Part shown: positions 25,456 to 34,268 of the stretch, in pieces
Numbering within the stretch: the first letter of the stretch is position 1
Layout of the letters: each line of letters starts with the position of its first letter
Assembly: GCF_026625885.1 (NCBI RefSeq)
Contig: NZ_CP113068.1
Span: 3,844,001 to 3,908,000, forward strand
DNA from: Roseateles sp. SL47
Lineage (GTDB): Bacteria > Pseudomonadota > Gammaproteobacteria > Burkholderiales > Burkholderiaceae_C
Length of the DNA: 64,000 nt
Direction of reading: 5' to 3'
The notes under the pieces: model-generated
What the model saw: the letters and a program-made list of their open reading frames with translations, nothing else
What the model was told of the DNA's origin: nothing
The model's database searches: none
Position numbers and translations under genes: made by a program

Positions 25456-26913
25456 ATGCATGACCTGACTTTTTACTGGCACGACTACGAGACCTTTGGC
25501 CGCGTGCCGCGCCGCGACCGTCCGGCCCAGTTTGCCGGCATCCGCACCGATGCGGAACTCAACGAGATCGGCGAGCCGCTGATGGTCTACTGCCAGCCGT
25601 CGTTCGACAGCCTGCCAGACCCCGAATCCTGCCTGCTGACCGGCATCCTGCCGCAGACCTGCGCCGAGCAAGGCATCCCGGAGCACCAATTCGCCGCCGC
25701 CATCCATGCCGAGCTGTCTCAGCCCGGCACGGTCGGGCTGGGCTACAACACCATCCGCTTTGACGATGAGGTGACCCGCTTCCTGTTCTGGCGCAACCTC
25801 ATCGACCCCTATGCCCGCGAGTGGCAGAACGATTGCGGTCGCTGGGATCTCCTGGATGTTGTCCGCTGCGCCTATGCCCTGCGGCCGGAAGGCATTGAAT
25901 GGCCCCGGCATGAAGACGGCCGCCCGTCGTTCAAGCTGGAACATCTGACCAAGGCCAACGGCCTGGCTCATGAAGCGGCGCACGATGCGCTCTCGGACGT
26001 CCGCGCCACCATTGCCCTGGCCCGCCTGATCCGACAGCGCCAGCCGCGCCTGTGGGACTTCTGCCTGAAGCTGCGCCGCAAGGAAGCGGTCTGGCAGGAA
26101 ATCGGCTCGCATCGGCCTTTCCTGCACATCTCTGGCATGTATGGGGTGGAGAAGGGGTGTATTGCGCTGGTGTGGCCGCTGGCCTCGCATCCCACCAACA
26201 AGAATGAGCTGATCGTCTGGGATCTGGCCCATGACCCCCGTGAACTGCTGGATCTGGACGCCGACACCATCCGTCAACGGCTCTACACCCGTCAGGATGA
26301 ACTGCCGGATGGGGTGACACGGCTGCCGATCAAGACGGTGCATGTCAACAAGTCGCCCATCGTCATTGCGTCGCTGAAGATCCTGTCGCCGGAGATGGCG
26401 CAGCGCTGGGGCCTGGACGTGACCCAGGGCCTGGCCCATGCCGAATGGCTGGCCCAGCGGGGCGGGGACCTGATGAGTCGTTGGGCCGAGGTGTTCCAAC
26501 GGCCGGCGTCGTCCGGGGGGGTGGATGTGGACGAAGACCTGTATGGCGGCTTCCTGGGCAATGAGGACCGCCGCGCGATGGAGCGGCTGCGGGGTCTGAC
26601 GCCACAGGCGCTGGCCGAGCGGGTGGGGCAGGGCAAGGTGGCGTTTGAGGATGCTCGGATCGAAGAGCTGCTGTTCCGTTATCGCGCCCGGAACTGGCTG
26701 GACACGCTCAGCGAGCAGGAACAGGCCCGTTGGCAGAAGCACTGCATCGACCGGTTGCACCTGGGGGCGGGGGGCAGCCAGACCCTGGGCGAATTCTTCG
26801 ATCGCATTGATGCCCTGGCGGAAGTGGCGGAGACCCAGGAAGACGAGCGGGCCCAGGAGATTCTGGCCGCCCTGTACGACTGGGCGGAGCAGATCGCTCC
26901 CCCGGCGCCCTGA
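25456..26913 (+). CDS. sbcB: exodeoxyribonuclease I
   Basis: A 485-residue 3'-5' single-strand DNA exonuclease used in recombination and mismatch repair. The DEDDh residues are visible: Asp10 and Glu12 in WHDYETFG, the Asp in GYNTIRFDDEV, and His and Asp in AHDALSDVRATI. The SH3-like and C-terminal helical domains complete the ExoI layout, and the length is close to the E. coli enzyme. The start at 25456 (MHDLTFYWHDYE) is one family-typical ATG after the Bug gene stop. Confidence 0.95.
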   Translation: MHDLTFYWHDYETFGRVPRRDRPAQFAGIRTDAELNEIGEPLMVYCQPSFDSLPDPESCLLTGILPQTCAEQGIPEHQFAAAIHAELSQPGTVGLGYNTIRFDDEVTRFLFWRNLIDPYAREWQNDCGRWDLLDVVRCAYALRPEGIEWPRHEDGRPSFKLEHLTKANGLAHEAAHDALSDVRATIALARLIRQRQPRLWDFCLKLRRKEAVWQEIGSHRPFLHISGMYGVEKGCIALVWPLASHPTNKNELIVWDLAHDPRELLDLDADTIRQRLYTRQDELPDGVTRLPIKTVHVNKSPIVIASLKILSPEMAQRWGLDVTQGLAHAEWLAQRGGDLMSRWAEVFQRPASSGGVDVDEDLYGGFLGNEDRRAMERLRGLTPQALAERVGQGKVAFEDARIEELLFRYRARNWLDTLSEQEQARWQKHCIDRLHLGAGGSQTLGEFFDRIDALAEVAETQEDERAQEILAALYDWAEQIAPPAP

Positions 26914-27084
26914 CCGGCCCCGGTCAACGCTTGTACACCCCACCATTGCGGGCCGCTCATCACCGGGCTTCCCTGAATCGGCCAAAACGGGTACACCTTC
27001 AACCGGGCACCCGTGCGGCCATTGCGCCAGCGGTGTACCCCCGCAATGACCGTGCGCCGTTGACGGCGCAGAGATGGAGACGAC

Positions 27085-28029
27085 ATGCAGACCCCCGAAG
27101 CCGCCGGCACGCCGGCTGACCATGAACGTGTCTCGGCCCGGATGCGGGCGCTGCTGGTGAGGGCGCCGCTGGCGGTGGCTTTCACGGCGGGCGGCCGATT
27201 CGAGGTGGCGAGCGAGCAGTTCAACCACTTGTTCGGCCACGGCGACGACACCGACCTGTCCGGGTCGGATATCAGCGCGGTGGTGGTGTCCGAAGCCTCC
27301 CATCAGGCCCTGCAGGCCCGGCTGGGCACAGCCTTCGGCGGCGGTCGCCCGGTGGATGAAGAGGTGGAATTCGTCCGACGTGACGGCTCCCGCTTCTGGG
27401 GGCGCCTGCAGGCCTCGCCGGTCCATTGGGAACAACCGGCCGGGGAGGCGATGTGGGTGGTGGAAGACGTCTCCGCCGCACGGGCCCAGCGCCTGCAACC
27501 CACCTGGGCCGCCAAGCATGATGTGGTGACCGAGCTGGCCAACCGCCGTGAAATGGAGCGCCGTCTGGCCGACCATGTGGGCAGCCGTCGGCATGAGCCG
27601 GTGTCGGTGCTGCTGGTGGATGTGGACAAGTTCAGCGCGGTGGTGCAGGGCATGGGCACGGAAGTGGCCGACCATTTCCTGTATGGCCTGGGCCAGATGC
27701 TGGTGACCAAGGTGCGGGCCTCCGACGTGGTGGCGCGCCTGGATGCCGACCATTTTGTGGTGCTGCTGCCGGATTGCGACCAGCACTATGCGCAGATCGT
27801 GGCGGAGAAGGTCCGGTCGGCGGTGGCGGCGTTCCGCCTGCGCTGGGGCCTGCACCGCACGCGGGTCAAGGCCAGCGTGGGGGTGGTACAGCTGCAGCCG
27901 TCGCTGGATACGGTGGAGTCGGTGTTGGCGGCGGCCGGGCTGGCCTGCGCCGAAGCCAAGGCAGCCGGGGGCGATAGTGTCCGGGTGTTTGTCTCCAACG
28001 GCTCTTTTGAGGAGCTGGCGGGGGCTTGA
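27085..28029 (+). CDS. PAS-GGDEF-fold protein with a degenerate GGDEF motif
   Basis: A 314-residue soluble protein. Residues 20-135 look like a PAS domain (VRRDGSRFWGRLQASPV, then MWVVEDVSAARAQ), and residues 145-305 form a diguanylate-cyclase fold (ELANRREMERRL, SVLLVDVDKFSAV). The signature RxGGDEF loop reads RLDADHF at 218-224, so both glycines and the catalytic Glu are lost, and no RxxD inhibitory site is obvious upstream of it. It is probably inactive as a cyclase and may act as a GTP- or c-di-GMP-sensing or scaffold protein. The flagellar-type gene 140 bases downstream fits a motility link. Confidence 0.78.
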   Translation: MQTPEAAGTPADHERVSARMRALLVRAPLAVAFTAGGRFEVASEQFNHLFGHGDDTDLSGSDISAVVVSEASHQALQARLGTAFGGGRPVDEEVEFVRRDGSRFWGRLQASPVHWEQPAGEAMWVVEDVSAARAQRLQPTWAAKHDVVTELANRREMERRLADHVGSRRHEPVSVLLVDVDKFSAVVQGMGTEVADHFLYGLGQMLVTKVRASDVVARLDADHFVVLLPDCDQHYAQIVAEKVRSAVAAFRLRWGLHRTRVKASVGVVQLQPSLDTVESVLAAAGLACAEAKAAGGDSVRVFVSNGSFEELAGA

Positions 28030-28094
28030 TCGAGGCGTGGTCCGTTTGGTGAACCGTTGATGTGAAGAAATGGGGGGAAATTCCCATTCTTTTC

Positions 28095-28121
28095 TCAAGT
28101 TCGACGCGCACTGGCCGATAG
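28095..28121 (+). promoter_or_regulatory. sigma-28 (FliA)-type promoter
   Basis: TCAAGTTC, an 11-base spacer, then GCCGATAG closely matches the flagellar sigma-28 consensus TAAAGTTT-N11-GCCGATAA. It lies 48 bases upstream of the ATG of the flagellar-rod-like gene in the right direction. Confidence 0.7.
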
Positions 28122-28168
28122 CGACGGATAGAGTCCTTGCTTGAGGGGTCCTCCAAGCGCACACCATC

Positions 28169-28471
28169 ATGTCCATCAACAGCCTGTCGACGGTTTTGTC
28201 CGGAATCTCCGCCGCCAACGAGCGGCTGCGGGCGTCCGCGAACAACATCGCCAACCTGAATACCGAAGGCTATCGGCGTGAGCGGGTGGAGTCGCAGACC
28301 ACCAACACGGGCGGCGTCAGCACCACCGTGACCAAGCTGCCCCAGCCGGGCGAAGATCTGGCTACGGATGTGGTGGACCAGCAGGCGGCGGCCTACACCT
28401 TCATTGCCAATCTGAAGGTGCTGCAAACGCAGGTGCGCGCGGAAGGCGCGTTGCTGGACATTCACGTCTGA
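28169..28471 (+). CDS. small flagellar basal-body-rod-domain protein
   Basis: A 100-residue protein whose N-terminal 40 residues form the flagellar rod/hook helix (SGISAANERLRASANNIAN, then NTEGYRRERV) found in FlgB, FlgC, FlgF, FlgG and FlgK. The rest is short, with no hook or rod insert, and the C-terminal helix (VDQQAAAYTFIANLKVLQTQ) matches the FlgC/FlgG C-terminal rod helix. It is therefore a minimal rod-type protein, encoded away from any flagellar cluster. A sigma-28-like promoter and a strong terminator bracket it, so it is probably a one-gene flagellar-regulon transcript. Its role is unknown. Confidence 0.75.
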   Translation: MSINSLSTVLSGISAANERLRASANNIANLNTEGYRRERVESQTTNTGGVSTTVTKLPQPGEDLATDVVDQQAAAYTFIANLKVLQTQVRAEGALLDIHV

Positions 28472-28540
28472 GTCGGCGGCGAAGGCGCCGGCACCGGCTC
28501 GGGCACTCCGGCGCCCACGGGTGGTCGGCAAACCAGCATC

Positions 28541-28568
28541 AAAAAGGGGCCCCTGGGCCCCTTTTGTC
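28541..28568 (+). terminator. factor-independent terminator
   Basis: GGGGCCC (28546-28552) pairs with GGGCCCC (28555-28561), flanked by A and T runs and followed by TTTTG. It sits 70 bases after the flagellar-type gene and faces the cpdB end, so it can serve both directions. Confidence 0.75.
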
Positions 28569-28618
28569 ATACAGAGTCGTCCAGATCATCCACACCGCAG
28601 CCTGATCTGGCGGCGGCT

Positions 28619-30552
<1,934 letters not shown>

Positions 30553-30556
<4 letters not shown>

Positions 30557-31068
30557 GACCAGTCGGTACCGGCGATCAGTGCGGCCAGCATGGCGCCGAA
30601 ACCCTTGGCGTCTTCCGCGTCAAAGCGGGAGGGTTCCGGACTGTCCAGATCCAACACGGCTTGCAGACGGCCGTTGGCGATGACCGGCAGCACCAGCTCC
30701 GAGCGCGACGCTGCGTCGCACGCAATGTGGCCGGGGAAGGCATGCACGTCTTCCACCAACTGGACTTCGCCGCTGCGCGCGGCTGCCCCACACACCCCGC
30801 GCTCGAACGGAATGCGCACACAGGCCACCTTGCCCTGGAAGGGCCCCAGCACCAGCTCCCGGTCGTTCGACGGATTCACCAGATAAAAACCGGCCCAGTT
30901 CAGCTGCGGCACACTGTTGTAGACCAGGGCGGCGAACTGCGCCAGGTTGGCAATGCGGTCCCGCTCGCCATGCAGGATGGCCTGGGCCTGGGTGATCAGC
31001 GTGTCGTAGGAGGCGCGCTTGGCCTCAGGGCTGGACATGTCCAGCGGGGGAGTGTGTTCAAAGCTCAT
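30553..31068 (-). CDS. msrC: free methionine-(R)-sulfoxide reductase (GAF-domain type)
   Basis: A 171-residue single GAF-domain protein. The family marks are LNWAGFYLV, LGPFQGKVACVRI and GVCGAAARSGEVQLVEDVH, with the redox cysteines in KVACVRI, GVCG and IACDAASRSE. It reduces free Met-R-sulfoxide in the cytosol using thioredoxin. The start at 31068 (MSFEHTPPL) is chosen because the longer frame upstream runs through short tandem repeats. It overlaps cpdB by four bases. Confidence 0.9.
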
Positions 31069-31094
31069 GGTTGGATTGTCGGTCAAGCCTGGAT

Positions 31095-31138
31095 CACCAC
31101 GCGAGCACCTGGCGATCACCTGGCGATCACCAGGAATA
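31095..31138. repeat. tandem array of four 11-bp units
   Basis: CACCACGCGAG, CACCTGGCGAT (twice) and CACCAGGAATA follow one another without a phase break, just upstream of msrC and 39 bases below the DUF2269 gene stop. Confidence 0.75.
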
Positions 31139-31176
31139 GGTCGACCGACTCGTGCGCTCCCCCGTGCTCCTTCCAT

Positions 31177-31653
31177 TCATCCCCAAAGCGCAGGCTTGTT
31201 CACCATCAGATAGAACACCCCCACCACCGCAATGAAGGCCGGATAACCCAGCGATTCCCACCTTCGGGCATAGCGCCAGTACAGCGCGGGCAGTGGCTGC
31301 GACGTGGCCACGGCCTGTTGTGCCATGTCAGACAGCCGCAACTGAAGCCACACGACGGGCAGCCAGCACGCGCCTGCGAGGAGATAAAGCCCGATGGAGA
31401 GCATCAGCCACGGCGCGGTGAGCGGCCAGCCGGCGGTGGTGGCCAGCCAGATGCCGCTCAGCGGCTGGATGATGATGGCCGGTGTGGTGAACCACAGATC
31501 CGCCTTGACCACCAGCCGGGCGACCACGGCCTGCGCCGCGATGGAGCCGCTGCGATTGGCAAAGAACAGATAAAACGCCGTGCCGAAGCCGGTGCCGGCC
31601 AGCAGCACGCTGGACAGAATGTGCAAGCACTTGATGACGAGATAGGTGTTCAT
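31177..31653 (-). CDS. DUF2269-type integral membrane protein
   Basis: A 158-residue four-helix membrane protein. The N-terminus MNTYLVIKCLHILSSVLL with the conserved 'KxLHxLSSxxLxGTGxGTA' helix, and WFTTPAIIIQPLSG in helix 2, mark the DUF2269 family. It ends a presumed four-gene operon (DCC protein, NAD-binding protein, DoxX-like, DUF2269) and starts four bases after the DoxX-like stop. Function is unknown; membrane redox or stress roles are possible from the company it keeps. Confidence 0.82.
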   Translation of the reverse strand: MNTYLVIKCLHILSSVLLAGTGFGTAFYLFFANRSGSIAAQAVVARLVVKADLWFTTPAIIIQPLSGIWLATTAGWPLTAPWLMLSIGLYLLAGACWLPVVWLQLRLSDMAQQAVATSQPLPALYWRYARRWESLGYPAFIAVVGVFYLMVNKPALWG

Positions 31654-31657
31654 GATG

Positions 31658-32047
31658 TCAGGCCGGGGCATCCTCATGCAGGATGAGCAGGAGGGCCGCA
31701 ATTGGCAGGTTCTTGGAGAGGCGGCCCAGCGGGTCCAGCCACAGGTCCGGCAGCAACAGGGTGCCCACCAGGGTCATGCCCAGCATGGCAAGGCCGGCTG
31801 ACAAATACACCCAGCGCCGATGCCAACGCCAGAGGGCCAGGCCCAGGGTCAGGTCCAGCCCTGCGCCGGCCAGGATGAGCGGAGCGATCCAGGCGTCCGG
31901 GGTGTGGGCGGCGGCCAGCAGTGCCCGGCTCTGGCCTTGCAGCTCCACCACACTCACCACGGTGGTGAGCAGCCACAAGGCGATCAGGCTGGCACGTGAG
32001 AGCAGCCGGGTGCGCCGATGGCGAAAGGGTGTCAGGCCGACTGCCAT
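31658..32047 (-). CDS. DoxX-like membrane protein
   Basis: A 129-residue four-helix protein. The first helix LIALWLLTTVVSVVELQGQS and the later LDLTLGLALWRW and SKNLPIAALLLILH segments match the DoxX-like membrane domain often found next to, or fused with, NAD(P)-binding oxidoreductase domains. Here the two are separate genes overlapping by 16 bases, effectively a split version of the fused SDR-DoxX proteins. Confidence 0.78.
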   Translation of the reverse strand: MAVGLTPFRHRRTRLLSRASLIALWLLTTVVSVVELQGQSRALLAAAHTPDAWIAPLILAGAGLDLTLGLALWRWHRRWVYLSAGLAMLGMTLVGTLLLPDLWLDPLGRLSKNLPIAALLLILHEDAPA

Positions 32048-32907
32048 GCCGCCGCCACGAACCGCTCCAGCGGCACCGGGCTGCGGCCCAGGAGGTGGGC
32101 GAAGACAGCCGCATCGCCGACGTTGTCCGCCTGCAGCATCGCCAGGCTTTCGGTGCTCCAGGGCTGGAAGGACAGATGGTCGCCCACCCGGGCACTCCAG
32201 CGGCTGGGTGCTTCCGGCAGCGGCACCACCAGCGCCTGGCCATGGCCCAGTTGCCGGCGCAGTTCCGCAATGAAGGCGGACAGCGGCAGGGCCTGGACCC
32301 CTACGGCGGTCACTTGTTCAGGTCCGCCCTCTTGCAGCAGCCGCAGGACGGCCAGCGCCACGTCCTGCACCGCCACCGGCTGGATGCGGGCACGCAGGGC
32401 CGCAGCCGGCAACACCATCACCGGCAGACGGGCCAGGGTCATGAACAGGGCGGAGCTGGCACCTCCGCGCCCATAGACGATGCTGGGGCGCACCACGGTG
32501 CCGTCCAGGCGGCCTTCGGCGCGCAGGCGCAGCAACACCTCATCGGCGGCCCGCTTGGTGGTGGCGTAACGGGTGTTGAACTGGTCCACGCCATTGGCGG
32601 AGATCTGGATGACCCGGCGCACACCCACCTGCGCGCAGGCTTCGAACAGCGCGGCCGGGGCGCGATGGTGCAGCGCGTCCAGCTTGCGGTCCCGCGTATC
32701 CCGCAGGATGCCGACCGCATTCACGACGGCATCAAAACCTTCCAGGCGGGGCAGCCAGTCGCTGGGTTGAAGGTTCTGGCTGAAGTTGTGGCTGGCGGAG
32801 CTGGCCTCGGTGACCGACAGGCCAGCCTCGCGCAGCGTGCGGACGATGCGGCGGCCAATGAAGCCGCTGGCGCCGCAGACCAGGATGGAGCGGGCAGGGC
32901 GGCTCAC
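32032..32907 (-). CDS. NAD(P)-binding SDR/NmrA-like oxidoreductase
   Basis: A 291-residue Rossmann protein. The nucleotide loop is CGASGFIGRRIV near the N-terminus, followed by NAVGILRDTRD and VIQISANGVDQFNTRYATTKRAADE, where Tyr and Lys take the catalytic YxxxK positions. GTG at 32907 is chosen over an upstream ATG because AGGAG lies seven bases before it and the protein then opens directly on the Rossmann strand. It is translationally coupled to the DoxX-like gene. The substrate is unknown. Confidence 0.82.
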   Translation of the reverse strand: MSRPARSILVCGASGFIGRRIVRTLREAGLSVTEASSASHNFSQNLQPSDWLPRLEGFDAVVNAVGILRDTRDRKLDALHHRAPAALFEACAQVGVRRVIQISANGVDQFNTRYATTKRAADEVLLRLRAEGRLDGTVVRPSIVYGRGGASSALFMTLARLPVMVLPAAALRARIQPVAVQDVALAVLRLLQEGGPEQVTAVGVQALPLSAFIAELRRQLGHGQALVVPLPEAPSRWSARVGDHLSFQPWSTESLAMLQADNVGDAAVFAHLLGRSPVPLERFVAAAWQSA

Positions 32908-32982
32908 GATGCGGCTCCTGCAAGGGGGCGGTCTGACGCGGCGGCGAGCCCTTGGGGCCACAGGATCAATTCGCACATGACG

Positions 32983-33519
32983 TCACTCCTTGGAATGGGG
33001 ATTCGTGTGAGGCGCCGCTGGTATTTCGCAGCTTCCGGACTGGCAGGCAGAGGCGCCGGCCCGTCGTTCGGCCGCGCGCCGCAGCGAGGTTTCGAAGAGC
33101 AGCTGGGCCACCGGCCGGGGGATCCTGTAGCGGTTGCGCGCCAGGATGGGGTAGGCCCAATCGGCCAGTTGCCGCAGCCCGGGGGCATTCATCAGCCGGG
33201 CCATGCCACGCATCTGGGCCCCGGCATAGAGCAGCCGCAGCGCTGGTGCACCCCGGATCACACGGCCGTCCGCACATTTCACATGCAGCAGGGTCATCAG
33301 GTCCGGCAGATCGGTCCCGGCCGGATAGTCGCGGAAGTCGGGCCTGGACACGTCTTCAAACCGCAGCAGGCCGGCGGTGTTGCGCAGCTGCAGGTTGGTC
33401 ATCTCAGCCAGGCAGATCGGGCAGCCGCCGTCGAAGTACACGGTGAGCGGATAGACCGCTGCGCCTGCGCCACTGGTGCCACTGGCGCCGGTGGCCGGTG
33501 TGGAAGGAGAGGTGTTCAT
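32983..33519 (-). CDS. DCC-family (DUF393) thiol oxidoreductase-like protein
   Basis: A 178-residue protein. After a Ser/Thr/Gly/Ala-rich N-terminal 22 residues, the signature VYFDGGCPICLAEM gives the D-x-x-C-P-x-C motif that names the DCC family. GAPALRLLYAG and RIPRPVAQLLF are also typical. DCC proteins are thought to be thiol-disulfide related. It is the first gene of the operon behind the GbsR-type regulator, with a near-copy of that regulator's palindrome 25 bases upstream of the ATG. Confidence 0.82.
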   Translation of the reverse strand: MNTSPSTPATGASGTSGAGAAVYPLTVYFDGGCPICLAEMTNLQLRNTAGLLRFEDVSRPDFRDYPAGTDLPDLMTLLHVKCADGRVIRGAPALRLLYAGAQMRGMARLMNAPGLRQLADWAYPILARNRYRIPRPVAQLLFETSLRRAAERRAGASACQSGSCEIPAAPHTNPHSKE

Positions 33520-33543
33520 GACGTGTCCGATATTCCAGAAAAA

Positions 33544-33557
33544 ACAGAAATCCCTGG
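33544..33557. promoter_or_regulatory. second GbsR/MarR operator candidate
   Basis: ACAGAAATCCCTGG matches the palindrome in front of the regulator gene at 11 of 14 positions. It lies within the 53-base gap between the regulator stop and the DCC gene start. Confidence 0.5.
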
Positions 33558-33572
33558 AAAAAAAGCGGGTGA

Positions 33573-34103
33573 TCAGGGCTTGTCACCGCGCACAAAACGC
33601 TGGACGTTCGCCCCCAGCTTGAGCACCTTTTCCAGGGTGGAGGGAGAGAGCCGCATCATTTCTTCGGACCAGGCCCCCAGCGTCTGCATCAAACGCAGGC
33701 ACTCGCGCACACGCTCCTGGGCATCTGCGGATTCCTCCTGGAAGCTGTTGCCCTCCACCAGCTCGGTGAGCATGCGTACCGTGGGGTCGAATTCGCGATG
33801 CTTGCGCTCCCGCACGACCGTGCGGAACAGCTCCCACACATCCACAGACGTTTCAAAGTAGTCGCGCCGGTCGCCCATCAGGTGGGTGACGCGCACCAGG
33901 TTCCAACTGGTCAGCTCCTTGAGGCTGTTGCTGACATTGGAGCGGGCGACCGACAGCGTTTCAGTGATCTGCTCGGCATTGAGCGGACGGCCATGAAAGT
34001 AGAGCAGGGCGTGAATCTGGGCGACGGTGCGGTTCACCCCCCAGGCGCTGCCCATTTCGCCCCAATGAAGGACAAATCGTTGAGCGGTGGTGCTGAGTTC
34101 CAT
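33573..34103 (-). CDS. GbsR/MarR-family transcriptional repressor
   Basis: A 176-residue winged-helix regulator. RFVLHWGEMGSAWGVNRTVA and ARSNVSNSLKELTSWNLV (recognition helix) mark the GbsR branch of MarR-type proteins, which respond to small molecules such as choline-like solutes in other bacteria; the ligand here is unknown. It is transcribed in the same direction as the DCC operon, 53 bases ahead of it. Palindromic sites in front of both suggest it represses itself and the operon. Confidence 0.86.
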   Translation of the reverse strand: MELSTTAQRFVLHWGEMGSAWGVNRTVAQIHALLYFHGRPLNAEQITETLSVARSNVSNSLKELTSWNLVRVTHLMGDRRDYFETSVDVWELFRTVVRERKHREFDPTVRMLTELVEGNSFQEESADAQERVRECLRLMQTLGAWSEEMMRLSPSTLEKVLKLGANVQRFVRGDKP

Positions 34104-34121
34104 GGCGCTGACTTTATTCCT

Positions 34122-34148
34122 ACAGAAATTTCTGTCAAGACAGAAATT
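34122..34148. promoter_or_regulatory. autoregulatory operator of the GbsR/MarR gene
   Basis: The perfect 14-bp palindrome ACAGAAATTTCTGT (34122-34135) overlaps a second inverted pair formed with ACAGAAATT (34140-34148) across CAAG. It ends 18 bases before the regulator ATG. Confidence 0.68.
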
Positions 34149-34167
34149 AGCGGAATGGGAAAGGAAT

Positions 34168-34200
34168 GAAAAAAGCCCCGGGGCTGTCGCCGAGGGGCTT
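34168..34200 (-). terminator. terminator of acnB
   Basis: On the minus strand AAGCCCC (34200-34194) pairs with GGGGCTT (34179-34173) and a run of T follows. It lies 69 bases after the acnB stop. Confidence 0.78.
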
Positions 34201-34268
34201 GGAGGTGGGATTCAGTCCCGGATCGGTTCATCGGTCGTGCGGGCGCCTGGCCCGCACGCCGATGTCGG

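Noticed and set aside
26914..27084. Inverted repeat CATTGCGGG / CCCGCAATG around 26945 and 27042 as a regulatory element
   Set aside because: The arms are about 90 bases apart, short, and no supporting structure or promoter was seen.
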